Assembly: GCF_030865425.1 (NCBI RefSeq)
Contig: NZ_JAVFCB010000007.1
Coordinates: 1 to 57,663, forward strand
Length of the DNA stretch: 57,663 nt
Reading direction: 5' to 3'
From: Microbacterium capsulatum
Lineage (GTDB): Bacteria; Actinomycetota; Actinomycetes; Actinomycetales; Microbacteriaceae
The notes under the pieces were generated by a model. That model had not been told where the DNA came from, made no database searches, and saw nothing but the letters and a program-made list of their open reading frames with translations. Positions within the stretch are counted from its first letter, which is position 1. Each line of letters begins with the position of its first letter. This document shows, one piece after another, positions 7,836-17,219 of this stretch. Made by a program: the position numbers and the translations under genes.

Positions 7836-8101
7836 GAGGGCGTGTTGTCCCTTCGGGCGACATACCGGGCCACCGCGATCGACCCGAACACGCCGACCGC
7901 GGCCACGACGATGAGCACGGGGAGAGTGCGCGTGTGGTGGTTGATCGCCATGTCGGCGCCGAGCACGCACATCACCTCGGTGAGCAGCACATCGGCGGCG
8001 ACCACGCGGTCGAGGATCGACGGCCCGACCGCGATCCGGATCACCGCGAGGATCGCGGCGATCGCGAACACGACCATGATCACCAGCAGGAGCGGATTCA
8101 T
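7832..8101 (-). CDS. mnhF: Na+/H+ antiporter subunit MrpF/MnhF
   Basis: An 89-residue protein with three transmembrane helices. The conserved GPSILDRVVAADVL motif of MnhF follows the first helix. It overlaps mnhE upstream and mnhG downstream by 4 bp each, so the order E-F-G is translationally coupled. It is a membrane subunit of the Mrp antiporter. The length matches the family. Confidence 0.9.
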   Translation of the reverse strand: MNPLLLVIMVVFAIAAILAVIRIAVGPSILDRVVAADVLLTEVMCVLGADMAINHHTRTLPVLIVVAAVGVFGSIAVARYVARRDNTPS

Positions 8102-8700
8102 CGGCGCCCGTCCCTTCTCCTGCCGACCGTGCCTCGGGTTGCGGCGTCCCGGTCCGCCCGGAGCGCCTTCACCTGGGAGGGGTTGCCGAGCGCGCGCACG
8201 ATCCGGCGCTCCCAGCGCAGCACGCCCGCGCGCTGGCGGTCGACGTCGTCCATCGACCGTACGCCGATCACGTGCAGGTACAGCGTGCGGGTGTCGCGGT
8301 CGGCCTCGACGATGAGCGATCCGGGGATCAGCGACGCGGTGACGGCGACGTGCGTCATCACCAGGTCGTCGGCGTAGCGCAGCGGCACCGCGATGATCGC
8401 CGCACCCGGCTGGCGGCGCAGATCGAGCACCTGCGCCGCGACGCTGAGGGATCCGTGCACGACCGCGGCGAGGAACTGCACGACGAGGATCGCCGTCCAC
8501 CACAGGTTGATCCGCCCGGGCAGCTCGATCGTCGGCAGCCGGAACACGCGCGTCACGATGAGCGCGACCGCGATCCCCGTCGCCGCGGACAGCACGGTGA
8601 ACTGGCCCCAGAGCAGCATCCACAGCACGATCAGCCAGATCAGGAACGGCAGCTGCGCGACGGTCGCCCGCCACAGGCTGCGCTTGGCGTCCGGGGTCAT
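8098..8700 (-). CDS. mnhE: Na+/H+ antiporter subunit MrpE/MnhE
   Basis: A 200-residue protein: two or three N-terminal membrane helices (about residues 15-110 overall), then a cytoplasmic domain with the MnhE hallmark VTASLIPGSLIVEAD and LYLHVIGV. The extended C-terminal part after about residue 160 is basic and not widely conserved. ATGA overlaps on both sides fix the start at 8700. It supports assembly of the Mrp complex. Confidence 0.9.
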   Translation of the reverse strand: MTPDAKRSLWRATVAQLPFLIWLIVLWMLLWGQFTVLSAATGIAVALIVTRVFRLPTIELPGRINLWWTAILVVQFLAAVVHGSLSVAAQVLDLRRQPGAAIIAVPLRYADDLVMTHVAVTASLIPGSLIVEADRDTRTLYLHVIGVRSMDDVDRQRAGVLRWERRIVRALGNPSQVKALRADRDAATRGTVGRRRDGRR

Positions 8701-10265
8701 GTGCCGCTCCCGCCGCCGCCGGTCTCGAGCGTCTCCAGGTGCACGGGCTGCAGCAGGGTGGATCCGATCCGCTCGCACAGCCCGAAGATCGGGCCCGCGA
8801 AGACCGTCAGCGAGACCGTGACCGCGACCATGCCCGCCGTGGCATATGTCATGATGCCCGGGATCCGGCGGCGCTCCTGCTGCTCGTCCGCGGCGGGCGC
8901 GGTGCTCAGGTGCACGATGCGCTCGTTGTCCTCCGGCGTCTCCTTGTCCTCCTTCTCGCGCCAGAACGCCAGGTTCCAGGCGCGCATGAGGGCATACAGG
9001 GTGAGCAGCGAGGTGAGCACGCCGCCGACGATCAACGTCCAGATGAGCGGCGTCGCGACCTGCGCCGCCGCCTGGAACAGAGCGAACTTGCCGATGAAGC
9101 CCGAGAACGGCGGCAGTCCGCCGAGGTTGATCGCCGACACGAAGTACAGTACGGCGATCAGCGGGGCGGCCTTCATCAGTCCGCGCACCTTCAGGATCGA
9201 CGTGCTGCCGGCCCGGCGCTCCACGAGTCCGACCGCGAGGAACAGGGTCGTCTGCACGATGATGTGGTGCACGATGTAGTACACCGTGGCGCCGATCGCC
9301 GTGGTCGTCGCGATCGCGAGACCGAACACCATGTACCCGACGTGGCTGACCAGGGTGAAGGAGAGGATCCTCTTCAGCTCCGCCTGCGCGACCGCGCCGA
9401 GGATCCCGATCACCATCGTCGCGAGCGCCACGACCATGAGCAGGGTGTTGATCCCGTCGGTGGCGAACAGCTGCGTCTCGGTGCGGATCAGCGCGTACAC
9501 GCCGACCTTGGTGAGCAGGCCCGCGAACACCGCGGTGACCGGCGCAGGCGCGGTCGGATACGAGTCGGGCAGCCAGAACGACATCGGGAACACGGCCGCC
9601 TTGATCCCGAACGCCACCACGAGCATGAGGTGCAGCACCAGCTGCGTGCTCGGCGGGATCTCCCCCATCCGCTCCGCGATCTGCGCCATGTTCACCGTGC
9701 CGAGCGCGGCATATATCAGCGCGATCGCGACGAGGAACAGCACCGACGAAACGAGCGAGACGACGATGTACACCGCGCCGGTGCGGATCCGGGACTCCGT
9801 GCTGCCGAGCGTGATCAGCACGTACGACGCGACGAGCAGGATCTCGAAGCCGACGTAGAGGTTGAACAGATCGCCCGCGATGAACGCGTTGAAGATGCCG
9901 GCGGCGAGGATCAGGTAAGACGGGTTGAAGATCGAGATCGGCGTCTCGTCCGTGCCGTCGGCCGCGCCCTGACCGATGGAGAACAGGAGGACCGCGACGA
10001 GCACGATGCTCGAGACGAGCACGAGCAGGGCGGCGAGCCGGTCGACGTAGAGCACGATCCCGAACGGCGCGGGCCATCCGCCCACCATGACCGCGATGGC
10101 ATGTGTCCGGTCGACGATCACGAGCAGGGTCGCGGCGATCACCGAGACCGCGGCCAGGGTCGCCACCGTGACGACGACCTGCACCCGGGTGTTCCGGCCG
10201 AACACGAGGGTGATCGCGGCCCCCAGCAACGGGAGCGCGACGAGCAGCGGGACGAGCGCGCTCAC
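8697..10265 (-). CDS. mnhD: Na+/H+ antiporter subunit MrpD/MnhD
   Basis: A 522-residue proton-conducting type subunit related to NuoM/NuoN, with about 14 transmembrane segments. Key family features are the FEILLVASYVLITLG helix carrying the conserved Glu, KAAVFPMSFWLPDSYPTAPAPVTAVFAGLLTKVG with its conserved Lys, and a later LKRILSFTLVSHVGYM block. The start is a GTG at 10265 that overlaps the mnhC stop (GTGA) and has GGGGAGGA 6-8 nt upstream. The C-terminal 60 residues are partly hydrophilic. It forms the membrane antiporter with the neighbouring subunits. Confidence 0.92.
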   Translation of the reverse strand: MSALVPLLVALPLLGAAITLVFGRNTRVQVVVTVATLAAVSVIAATLLVIVDRTHAIAVMVGGWPAPFGIVLYVDRLAALLVLVSSIVLVAVLLFSIGQGAADGTDETPISIFNPSYLILAAGIFNAFIAGDLFNLYVGFEILLVASYVLITLGSTESRIRTGAVYIVVSLVSSVLFLVAIALIYAALGTVNMAQIAERMGEIPPSTQLVLHLMLVVAFGIKAAVFPMSFWLPDSYPTAPAPVTAVFAGLLTKVGVYALIRTETQLFATDGINTLLMVVALATMVIGILGAVAQAELKRILSFTLVSHVGYMVFGLAIATTTAIGATVYYIVHHIIVQTTLFLAVGLVERRAGSTSILKVRGLMKAAPLIAVLYFVSAINLGGLPPFSGFIGKFALFQAAAQVATPLIWTLIVGGVLTSLLTLYALMRAWNLAFWREKEDKETPEDNERIVHLSTAPAADEQQERRRIPGIMTYATAGMVAVTVSLTVFAGPIFGLCERIGSTLLQPVHLETLETGGGGSGT

Positions 10266-10909
10266 GGGCGGTCCTCCCCTTCCTCGGTCTCTCTGTCGGC
10301 TCGCCGCGGTTCGTCTCGGTCGGCTTCGTCGTCCTCGCTCGACGACCGCGAAGAGCGTCCGCTCTCGGTCGTTGAGCGAGCGGAGCGAGACGAAACGCCG
10401 CCCGCATCGAGCGGCCTGTCCACCGGCGCGTCGTCGACGACGCCCTCGAACTCCCCGGCGTGCAGCACCCGGATCGGCGCGGTGACGACGCCCACGAAGT
10501 CCGTGGTCGCGTCCTCCCCCTCGAGGTCGACCTCGTCGTCGATGAGGTCCTCCTCGATCTCCGTGCGCTCGCGCAGCGCGATGTCGGCCTCGTCGTCCTC
10601 GACGGTGTCGGCCTTGCCCAGCTGCCAGGAGCGGTAGATGAGCGCGAGCAGGAACGCCGAGACGGCGAACGTGATGACGATCGCCGTGAGGGTGAGCGCC
10701 TGGGGCAGCGGATCGCTGAGAGCGCCCTCGACGCCGAAGAACGGCGCCTTCCCCGGGCGTCCCATGACGATGAGCAGGAGCAGGTTCGCCGCGTTGCCCA
10801 GCAGCAGGAAGCCGATGAGCACGCGCGTCAGGCTGCGCTCGAGCATCGCGTACACGCCGCAGCCGAAGAGCACGGCCATGATCACGATGAGGGTGAGGGA
10901 GACGTCCAT
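10262..10909 (-). CDS. mnhC: Na+/H+ antiporter subunit MrpC/MnhC with long charged tail
   Basis: Residues 1-105 form a normal MnhC/NuoK-like subunit with three transmembrane helices (GVYAMLERSLTRVLIGFLLLGNAANLLLL and DPLPQALTLTAIVITFAVSA). The protein continues to 215 residues with a Glu/Asp-rich tail and a Ser/Arg-rich end. That end is encoded by the repeat at 10307-10401. Ordinary MnhC proteins are about 110-130 residues, so the tail is an addition. The ATG overlaps the mrpA stop; the stop overlaps the mnhD GTG. Confidence 0.9.
   Translation of the reverse strand: MDVSLTLIVIMAVLFGCGVYAMLERSLTRVLIGFLLLGNAANLLLLIVMGRPGKAPFFGVEGALSDPLPQALTLTAIVITFAVSAFLLALIYRSWQLGKADTVEDDEADIALRERTEIEEDLIDDEVDLEGEDATTDFVGVVTAPIRVLHAGEFEGVVDDAPVDRPLDAGGVSSRSARSTTESGRSSRSSSEDDEADRDEPRRADRETEEGEDRP
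10307..10401. repeat. REP-like repeat encoding the MnhC tail
   Basis: 10366-10401 matches 3464-3499 base for base (36 nt). A diverged inverted companion lies at about 10307-10347. The pair is oriented tail-to-tail, opposite to the arrangement at 3422-3583. It is read on the minus strand as a Ser/Arg/Glu-rich stretch of MnhC. Confidence 0.75.
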
Positions 10910-13854
10910 CAGATGTCCACCCCCCGCGCGCGCATCTCGATCGTCTGCCGGTCGACCTCCGCACCGAGGCTGCGCAGCACGTCCAGTACGAGGCCGATCA
11001 CGACGAGGTAGACGCCGATGTCGAAGATCGTCGAGCTGACGAACTCGATGTGCCCGATGACGGGGATCTCCGCCTCCCACACCGTGCTCGACAGCGGCGC
11101 GAGCCCGAACAGCAGCGGCACGACGGCGGACCCGACGGCGAGGATCAGCCCCGCCCCGAGCAGGCGGCCGGCGTCGGTGGGCGCGGCGGCGCCGAGCTCC
11201 CAGCGGCCGCCGGCGATGTAGCGCATGACCAGGGCCATTCCGGCGACCAGTCCCCCGGCGAAGCCGCCGCCCGGTGCGTTGTGACCGGCGAACAGCAGGT
11301 AGATCGAGACCACGATGATGGTGTGGAAGAGGATCCGCACGATCACCTCGAGCAGGATCGAGCGGTTCTCCGGCTTCACGTTCCGGCCGCCGACGAGCCA
11401 GGCGCGCGGCCCGGTGTCGCCCGCGGTCTGCACCCTGATGCCCTCCGTCGTCTCGACGAGCGGTCGGCGACGGACCTGGCGGGATCCCTCCGGCAGCGCC
11501 TTCGTGGCGGAGAGCCGGTCGGCCCGGTGTGTCACGAACACGAGCGAGGCCACACCGGTCGCGGCGAGCACGAGCACCGACAGCTCCCCCATCGTGTCCC
11601 AGCCGCGCAGGTCGACGAGCGCCACGTTCACGACGTTCCGGCCGTGGCCCAGTTCGTACGCGAGCTTCGGGAACTGCTCGGAGACGGGCGCGGCGACGCG
11701 GGATCCGGTGGCGACGATCGCGACGAGCGCCATCATGACGCCCGCGGCGACGCCGAGGATCGCGCGCGGCACCCGGCCGACCGAGGCGTTGTGCTCCCCC
11801 ATCCGCGCGGGAAGGCGGCGCAGCACGAGCGCGAATGTCACGAGGGTGACGGTCTCGACGAGGATCTGCGTGAGGGCGAGGTCGGGTGCGCCGCTCGTGC
11901 CGAACAGGACCACCATGCCGAGGCCGGTGACCGAGACGAGCACGACCCCGGTGTATCGCTTCTGCGCGCGGATCGCGAGGACCCCGGCGGCGATCATGAT
12001 CGGCGCGACGACGAGCTGGATCGGCGTGTGCCAGGCGCTCAGCTGCGCGTTCGCCGGGCCGCCGGCGAGGAGGGCGGCGGCTTCGGCGGAGATCACGACG
12101 ACGAAGATCGTGCCGACGTACACGGGCAGCGAACCGCGCTGGGTGACGGTGGTCGTCGCGACGGACAGCCGGTCCACGCTCCGCATCACGAAGTAGTACG
12201 CATCCTGCGCGGTGGCGCGGATCAGGCGGGGGCGGCGATCCCAGCCGGTCCGCTGCAGCAGCGCGAACAGCCCGAGCCCGAGCACCACCGCGCCGAGCGA
12301 GAGGAACAGCGCCGGGGCGAAGCCGTGCCAGAGCGCCAGGTGACCGGGCGAGAGGTCCTGGCCGTCGAAGCCGGGCGCCTTCGCATCGTCCGCGTAGCCG
12401 TAGAGCATGGCGTCGACCGCCGGGGCGATGGCGCCGAACACGACCGTCCCCGCCGCGAGCACGAACGGCGACACGAGGAACCCGAACGGCGGACGTGGCC
12501 ATTCCGTCTCCGGCATGTAGTCGCCGCGGGCGTCCTTCTTCCGCCAGAACGCGCCCCAGAGGAAGCGTGCGCCGTATGCCGTGGTGAGAATGGATCCGAG
12601 GATCACGCCCGCGAGGGCCGCGATCCCCCAGGGAGAGCCGCGGAGCGACTCGTCGAAGAGCGAGGCGAGCGTCGCCTCCTTCGCCACGAAGCCGATCGTC
12701 GGCGGGATCCCCATCATCGACGCCACGGCGAGGAACCCGATGGCCGCGAGCACCGGGGCCTGCCGCCCGAGCCCGGAGATCTCCGTCACGTCGCGTGTGG
12801 AGAGCTGACGGTCGATGATGCCGACGATGAGGAACAACGCCGACTTGAACAGCGCGTGGCTGATCACGAGCGCCAGTCCCGCGAGGATCGCGTCGGACGT
12901 GCCGTAGCCGAGCACCACGGTGAAGAAGCCGAGCTGGCTCACCGTGCCGAACGCGAGGATCCGCTTCAGGTCCGTCTCGCGCAGCGCCTGGATCCCGCCC
13001 AGCAGCATCGTGAACACGCCGAGCGCGATCGTGATCGGCCGCCACGGCCCGGACAGCGCGAACACCGGAGCGAACCGCGCGATGAGGTAGATGCCGGCCT
13101 TCACCATGGCCGCGGCGTGCAGGTATGCGCTCACCGGAGTGGGCGCGGCCATCGCGCCGGGCAACCAGAAGTGGAACGGGAAGATCGCGGACTTGCTCAG
13201 CGCGCCGACGAGCAGCAGCACGATCGCGGCGTCGACGAGCGGCCCGGTCGGGTGCAGATCGAGGATCCGGGTGATGCTCGACGTCCCCGCGTCGACGGCC
13301 AGGAAGACGACGCCGACGAACATCGCCAGGCCCCCCAGCGTCGTCACGAGCAGCGCCTGCAGAGCGGCACGACGGCTCGCACCGCGTCGGTGGTAGTGCC
13401 CGATGAGCAGGTAGGACAGGATGCTCGTGGCCTCCCAGAACATCACCAGCAGCACCAGGTCGTCGGTCGTGACCAGGCCGTACATCGCCCCCGCGAACGC
13501 GAGCAGCACCGCAGCGAACTGCCCGATCCCGCCCTTCGAGTCGCGGAAGTACCAACGGCAGTACAGCAGGACGAGCGCCCCGACGCCGGTGACGATGAGC
13601 GCGAGCAGCCAGCTGAGCTCGTCCAGCCGGAAGGAGAGCGACAGTCCGAGTTGCGGGATCCACGGCGTCGACTCCTGCGGGGTCAGACGGGGATCCGACG
13701 CGCCCTCCAGCACCACGGGCGTGAGCGCGGCCGCGTGCACGAAGGCCGTAGCCGGCACGAGCGCCGCGACCGCGAAGGCGCGCGCCCCGATCCTGGCGAC
13801 GAGCAACGGCAGCAGCAGCGAGGCGAGGGCGAACACGCAGAGGAGGATCAGCAT
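10909..13854 (-). CDS. mnhA: Na+/H+ antiporter subunit MrpA fused to MrpB
   Basis: A 981-residue fusion. Residues 1-780 are MrpA (NuoL-like), with about 20 membrane segments and family blocks such as FWEATSILSYLLIGHYH, the FPFHFWLPGAMAAPTPVSAYLHAAAMVKAG helix with its key Lys, and LKRILAFGTVSQLGFF. Residues about 830-981 match MrpB (ILFHTIIVVSIYLLFAGHNAPGGGFAGGLVAGMAL). AB fusions are common in actinobacteria. It is the first gene of a six-gene ATGA-linked operon (AB-C-D-E-F-G) that exchanges Na+ for H+ across the membrane. AGAGGAG lies upstream of ATG 13854. The gap to the upstream same-strand LacI gene is only 59 bp. Confidence 0.92.
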   Translation of the reverse strand: MLILLCVFALASLLLPLLVARIGARAFAVAALVPATAFVHAAALTPVVLEGASDPRLTPQESTPWIPQLGLSLSFRLDELSWLLALIVTGVGALVLLYCRWYFRDSKGGIGQFAAVLLAFAGAMYGLVTTDDLVLLVMFWEATSILSYLLIGHYHRRGASRRAALQALLVTTLGGLAMFVGVVFLAVDAGTSSITRILDLHPTGPLVDAAIVLLLVGALSKSAIFPFHFWLPGAMAAPTPVSAYLHAAAMVKAGIYLIARFAPVFALSGPWRPITIALGVFTMLLGGIQALRETDLKRILAFGTVSQLGFFTVVLGYGTSDAILAGLALVISHALFKSALFLIVGIIDRQLSTRDVTEISGLGRQAPVLAAIGFLAVASMMGIPPTIGFVAKEATLASLFDESLRGSPWGIAALAGVILGSILTTAYGARFLWGAFWRKKDARGDYMPETEWPRPPFGFLVSPFVLAAGTVVFGAIAPAVDAMLYGYADDAKAPGFDGQDLSPGHLALWHGFAPALFLSLGAVVLGLGLFALLQRTGWDRRPRLIRATAQDAYYFVMRSVDRLSVATTTVTQRGSLPVYVGTIFVVVISAEAAALLAGGPANAQLSAWHTPIQLVVAPIMIAAGVLAIRAQKRYTGVVLVSVTGLGMVVLFGTSGAPDLALTQILVETVTLVTFALVLRRLPARMGEHNASVGRVPRAILGVAAGVMMALVAIVATGSRVAAPVSEQFPKLAYELGHGRNVVNVALVDLRGWDTMGELSVLVLAATGVASLVFVTHRADRLSATKALPEGSRQVRRRPLVETTEGIRVQTAGDTGPRAWLVGGRNVKPENRSILLEVIVRILFHTIIVVSIYLLFAGHNAPGGGFAGGLVAGMALVMRYIAGGRWELGAAAPTDAGRLLGAGLILAVGSAVVPLLFGLAPLSSTVWEAEIPVIGHIEFVSSTIFDIGVYLVVIGLVLDVLRSLGAEVDRQTIEMRARGVDI

Positions 13855-13913
13855 GGCTCGACTCCTCTGGCTCGTCGGTCTCAGCGACTCAGGCGGGCGG
13901 GTTCCCCCTCATT

Positions 13914-15011
13914 TTAGGGTGCGCGGGTTTCCGCGCCCGTGACCGGCCCCGTCGTCGTCCCCTCGCGGAACGTGCAGGTGAACCGGATCGATGCGGGCTG
14001 CTCCCCCGCGAGCATGCGCGCCACGGCATCCCCCGCGGCGCGGCCCTTCTCCGCGGCGGGCTGTACGGCGGTGGTCAGCACGTGCTCGCCGATGCCGTCC
14101 ACGGCGATCCCGTCGAACCCGGCGACGCTGACGTCCTCGGGCACCCTCAGCCCCGCCTCCTCGGCCGCGCGGATCACCCCGGCGGCGAGCAGGTCGCTCT
14201 GCGCGATGACCGCGGTCGGGCGGGATCGCGGATCTGCGAACAGCGTACGTCCAGCGATCACGCCCTCGTCGATGAGGCTGGCGCCGGCCGAGACGACGCG
14301 GGCGTCCGGGAACACCTCGAGCGTGCTCTGCAGGCGGATCCGGGTCACCGGCAGCACGATCTGCGCGATCCGCTCCGGCGTCGCGTCGCCGCGTTCGCGC
14401 TCGGCGTCGAACGGCAGCGTGACGACGGCCACCCTGCGGTGTCCGAGCGCGCGCACATGGTGGGCGAGCTGCGCGGCCGCCTCGCCGTTGTCCAGCTCGA
14501 TCCGCGGCACCTCGTCGCCGGCGTCCCCCTCGATCACCACGACCGGCAGGCCCCGCGCGAGGACCGCGTCGAGGGACTCGCGCATCCGGCCGCTGCAACC
14601 GATCAGCACGGCGGCGTCGATCGGCGCGGTCGCGAGCGTCGGGGCGTCGGGCCCGAGACCCGGCTCGTCGCGCAGCAGCAGCACGCCGGAGCCGAGCTCG
14701 GCGAGGCCGTCGGTGAGGCCGTCCATCATCGCCGTCTTCACGGGATCCAGGAATGCGGTGCGCAGGTGCTCCTCGAAGGCGACCGCGACGATGCCGCTCC
14801 TCCCCCGGCGCAGCGAGGCGGCACGCGGATCCGGTCCGGTGTAGCCGAGCTCCCCCGCGGCCGCCAGGACGCGCTCCCTGGTGGCCTCGGCGACGGGCGC
14901 CTTGCCGCTGAACACCACGGATGCGGTGGACATCGAGACCCCGGCGGCGCGGGCGACGTCGGAGATCGTCGCCCGTCGATGCCGGCCGGCGGGTTCCGCG
15001 TCGGAGCTCAT
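13914..15011 (-). CDS. LacI/GalR family repressor
   Basis: A 365-residue regulator. An N-terminal LacI HTH plus hinge (ISDVARAAGVSMSTASVVFSGK, about residues 15-40) is followed by a periplasmic-binding-protein-like sensor ending PEDVSVAGFDGIAVDG. TATTGT (15018-15023) is a -10 box 6 nt before the ATG, so the mRNA is probably leaderless. It is divergent from an MFS permease with a 16-bp palindrome between them, so autoregulation and control of that permease are likely. The effector, presumably a small sugar or similar, is unknown. The mrp operon lies 59 bp downstream on the same strand and could be read through. Confidence 0.88.
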   Translation of the reverse strand: MSSDAEPAGRHRRATISDVARAAGVSMSTASVVFSGKAPVAEATRERVLAAAGELGYTGPDPRAASLRRGRSGIVAVAFEEHLRTAFLDPVKTAMMDGLTDGLAELGSGVLLLRDEPGLGPDAPTLATAPIDAAVLIGCSGRMRESLDAVLARGLPVVVIEGDAGDEVPRIELDNGEAAAQLAHHVRALGHRRVAVVTLPFDAERERGDATPERIAQIVLPVTRIRLQSTLEVFPDARVVSAGASLIDEGVIAGRTLFADPRSRPTAVIAQSDLLAAGVIRAAEEAGLRVPEDVSVAGFDGIAVDGIGEHVLTTAVQPAAEKGRAAGDAVARMLAGEQPASIRFTCTFREGTTTGPVTGAETRAP

Positions 15012-15017
15012 GTCTCG

Positions 15018-15064
15018 ACAATAACATCGTTGGGATCACAGAGATCGAATCGATTCGATAAGGT
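15018..15064. promoter_or_regulatory. Divergent leaderless promoters with LacI-type operator
   Basis: The 16-bp perfect palindrome ATCGAATCGATTCGAT lies at 15044-15059, with the central CG typical of LacI operators. TAAGGT at 15059-15064 is a -10 box 6 nt before the MFS ATG (15071). The complement of 15018-15023 (TATTGT) is a -10 box 6 nt before the lacI-type ATG. Repressor bound at the palindrome would block the permease promoter directly. Confidence 0.75.
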
Positions 15065-15070
15065 GGCCGC

Positions 15071-16297
15071 ATGGACTCCGCTCTGACCCGTTCCCAGTTC
15101 GTCCGCTGGCGCGCCGCGATCTTCGCGATCTTCCTCGTCAGCGGCATGACCATGGCGACCTGGGCGTCGCGGGTCCCCGCGATCAAGCAGGACCTGGGGA
15201 TCGACAAGGCGCAGCTCGGCATCGTGCTACTCGGCATGGGGATCTCGTCGATCGTCGGAATCTCCACGAGCCCGGCCGTGCTGGCCCGCACGGGGGGCCG
15301 CCGCGGCATGCTGGTCACGCTCCTCGCGACGGCGGCCGGCACGGCGCTCATCGGCGTCGGCGCCGAGGTGCTCCACGCCGTCCCGGTGGTCGTCGTCGGC
15401 CTCGTCCTGTTCGGGCTCGGCGGCGGCAGCCTCGACGTGATGATGAACGTCGAGGCGACGGCGATCGAGCAGCATGCGGGGAGGACGATCCTGCCGGTGT
15501 TCCACGCCTTCTTCAGCTTCGGCACCGTGATCGGCGCAGGCCTCGGCGGGGGAGCGGCCCTGCTCGGGATCGGCGTCGGCCCGCACACGGCGGTCGTCGC
15601 CGTCGTGATCGTCGTCGTCGCGGTGGTCGGCGTCGCGAACGTGCCGCGCCGCGAAGAGACGCTGGATCCGACGGTCGACGCCCCGAAGCCGTCGTGGAGC
15701 GAGCGCATGCACACGGCCCTGGCCGCCTGGCGCGAGCCGCGCACCTATGCGCTCGGCGTCGTCATGCTCGGCATGTCCTTCGCGGAGGGCGGCGCGAACG
15801 ACTGGCTCGCACTCGGCGTCGTCGAGGGCCACGGCGCCCAGGACGCGGTGGGCGCCGCCGGCCTGGCCACGTTCTCCGTCGCGATGACGCTCGTGCGGCT
15901 GTTCGGAGGCCCGCTCGTGGACCGGTTCGGCCGGGTCATCGTGCTCCGGATCCTCGCGATCACCGCCGCGGGCGGGATCCTGCTCTTCATCCTGGCGCCG
16001 AGCCTGCCGCTCATGTTCGCCGGCGCGGCGCTCTGGGGGATCGGGGCCTCGCTCGGCTTCCCGCTCGGCATGTCGGCCGCGGCGGACGACCCCGCCAAGG
16101 CCGCCGCCCGCGTGAGCGCGGCCGCCACGATCGGCTACATCGCCTTCCTCGGCGGCCCGCCGATCCTCGGGGTCATCAGCAACCACGTGGGCCTGTTGAA
16201 CACCCTGTTCATCCTCGTCGTGCTCGCCGCGCTCTCCGGCCTGTTCTCCGGCGCCGCCCGCCCGCTCCGCGAGGACGAGAAGGTGCCGGTGGCCTGA
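15071..16297 (+). CDS. MFS permease under LacI-type control
   Basis: A 408-residue transporter with about 12 membrane helices and cytoplasmic ends. Motifs typical of the sugar/unknown-solute branch that includes YbjJ-like proteins are GMTMATWASRVPAIKQDLGID near the start, GGGSLDVMMNVEATAIEQ and PVFHAFFSFGTVIGAGLGG. The central loop is at about residues 195-215. It starts at ATG 15071, directly after a -10 box, so it is leaderless. Divergence from a LacI regulator suggests an inducible uptake or efflux system for a small metabolite. The substrate cannot be read from the sequence. Confidence 0.82.
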   Translation: MDSALTRSQFVRWRAAIFAIFLVSGMTMATWASRVPAIKQDLGIDKAQLGIVLLGMGISSIVGISTSPAVLARTGGRRGMLVTLLATAAGTALIGVGAEVLHAVPVVVVGLVLFGLGGGSLDVMMNVEATAIEQHAGRTILPVFHAFFSFGTVIGAGLGGGAALLGIGVGPHTAVVAVVIVVVAVVGVANVPRREETLDPTVDAPKPSWSERMHTALAAWREPRTYALGVVMLGMSFAEGGANDWLALGVVEGHGAQDAVGAAGLATFSVAMTLVRLFGGPLVDRFGRVIVLRILAITAAGGILLFILAPSLPLMFAGAALWGIGASLGFPLGMSAAADDPAKAAARVSAAATIGYIAFLGGPPILGVISNHVGLLNTLFILVVLAALSGLFSGAARPLREDEKVPVA

Positions 16298-16333
16298 GGC
16301 TCCGGCCGCCCGCGCGCTCCGGCCCGCCGGTCC

Positions 16334-16390
16334 TGCGACGGCTGCACGACCGTGCGACGGCTGCACGACCGTGCGACGGCTGCACGACGG
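16334..16390. repeat. Three tandem 19-bp repeats
   Basis: TGCGACGGCTGCACGACCG occurs three times head to tail (16334, 16353, 16372; the last copy has one change). It is followed by inverted fragments of the same word (CGTCGTGCA, and TCGTGCAGGCGTCGCA to 16439). The repeats occupy most of the gap between the MFS stop and nucS. Confidence 0.8.
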
Positions 16391-16485
16391 ATCCGAGGAT
16401 CCCGTCGTGCATCCGTCCCCTCATCGTGCAGGCGTCGCAGCCGTTCGCGCCCTCTGCGGGCTTCGGTCCCGGATAGGCTCTTCGG

Positions 16486-17181
16486 GTGCGTCTCGTCATC
16501 GCCCGCTGCGCCGTGGACTACACCGGCCGGCTCAATGCCCATCTGCCTCTGGCCACGCGGCTGCTCGTGCACAAGGGCGACGGCAGCCTGCTCGTGCACT
16601 CCGACGGCGGCAGCTACAAGCCGCTGAACTGGATGAGCCCGCCGTGCCGCCTCGAGTCCGAGGAGCCGGGGGAGGAGGAGGCGTCGGCCGGCGTCGCCGA
16701 GGTCTGGCGGGTCACCCACCAGAAGACCGGCGACGCGCTGCGCGTGCAGATCTACGAGATCCTGCACGACACGAACCACGACCTGGGCGTCGACCCCGGC
16801 CTGCAGAAGGACGGCGTCGAGGCGGACCTGCAGCGCCTCCTCGCCGAGCAGGTCGACCTCATCGCCGAGGGCGCGACCCTGATGCGCCGCGAGTACCCCA
16901 CCGCGATCGGCCCCGTCGACCTGATGGTGCGCGACGCGGACGGCGTCGCGATCGCCGTCGAGGTCAAGCGCCGCGGCGACATCGACGGCGTCGAGCAGCT
17001 CACCCGCTACCTCGAGCTGCTCGGCCGCGACCCGCACCTCGCGCCCGTGCAGGGCGTGTTCGCCGCGCAGGAGATCAAGCCGCAGGCGCGCGTGCTCGCC
17101 GAGGATCGGGGGATCCGCTGCCTCGTCCTCGACTACGAGGACATGAAGGGCATCGAGTCTGGCGCGCCGCGGCTGTTCTGA
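16486..17181 (+). CDS. nucS: Mismatch-specific endonuclease NucS/EndoMS
   Basis: A 231-residue DNA endonuclease that cleaves both strands at mismatches and replaces MutS/MutL in actinobacteria. The N-terminal DNA-binding half (ending about residue 115) is followed by a RecB-like nuclease half with VDLMVRD and [21 protein letters not shown], which supply the acidic and Lys catalytic residues. The length matches the family. The start is a GTG at 16486, 6 nt after TAGGCT (16474-16479), so the mRNA is leaderless. The usual C-terminal short tail, which in this family binds the sliding clamp, is present (SGAPRLF). Confidence 0.93.
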   Translation: MRLVIARCAVDYTGRLNAHLPLATRLLVHKGDGSLLVHSDGGSYKPLNWMSPPCRLESEEPGEEEASAGVAEVWRVTHQKTGDALRVQIYEILHDTNHDLGVDPGLQKDGVEADLQRLLAEQVDLIAEGATLMRREYPTAIGPVDLMVRDADGVAIAVEVKRRGDIDGVEQLTRYLELLGRDPHLAPVQGVFAAQEIKPQARVLAEDRGIRCLVLDYEDMKGIESGAPRLF

Positions 17182-17219
17182 CGCGCGGTCCGGCCTGCGC
17201 GCGCCCGTAGGCTGAGAGC

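Noticed and set aside
10262..13663. Very long open frame over mrpA in the mnhC frame
   Set aside because: Only the last 215 codons (from ATG 10907-10909) encode a membrane subunit; the rest is an Arg/Ala-rich shadow of mrpA caused by high GC.
16334..16390. Tandem repeats as a CRISPR array
   Set aside because: Units are contiguous without spacers and only three copies exist; no cas genes nearby.
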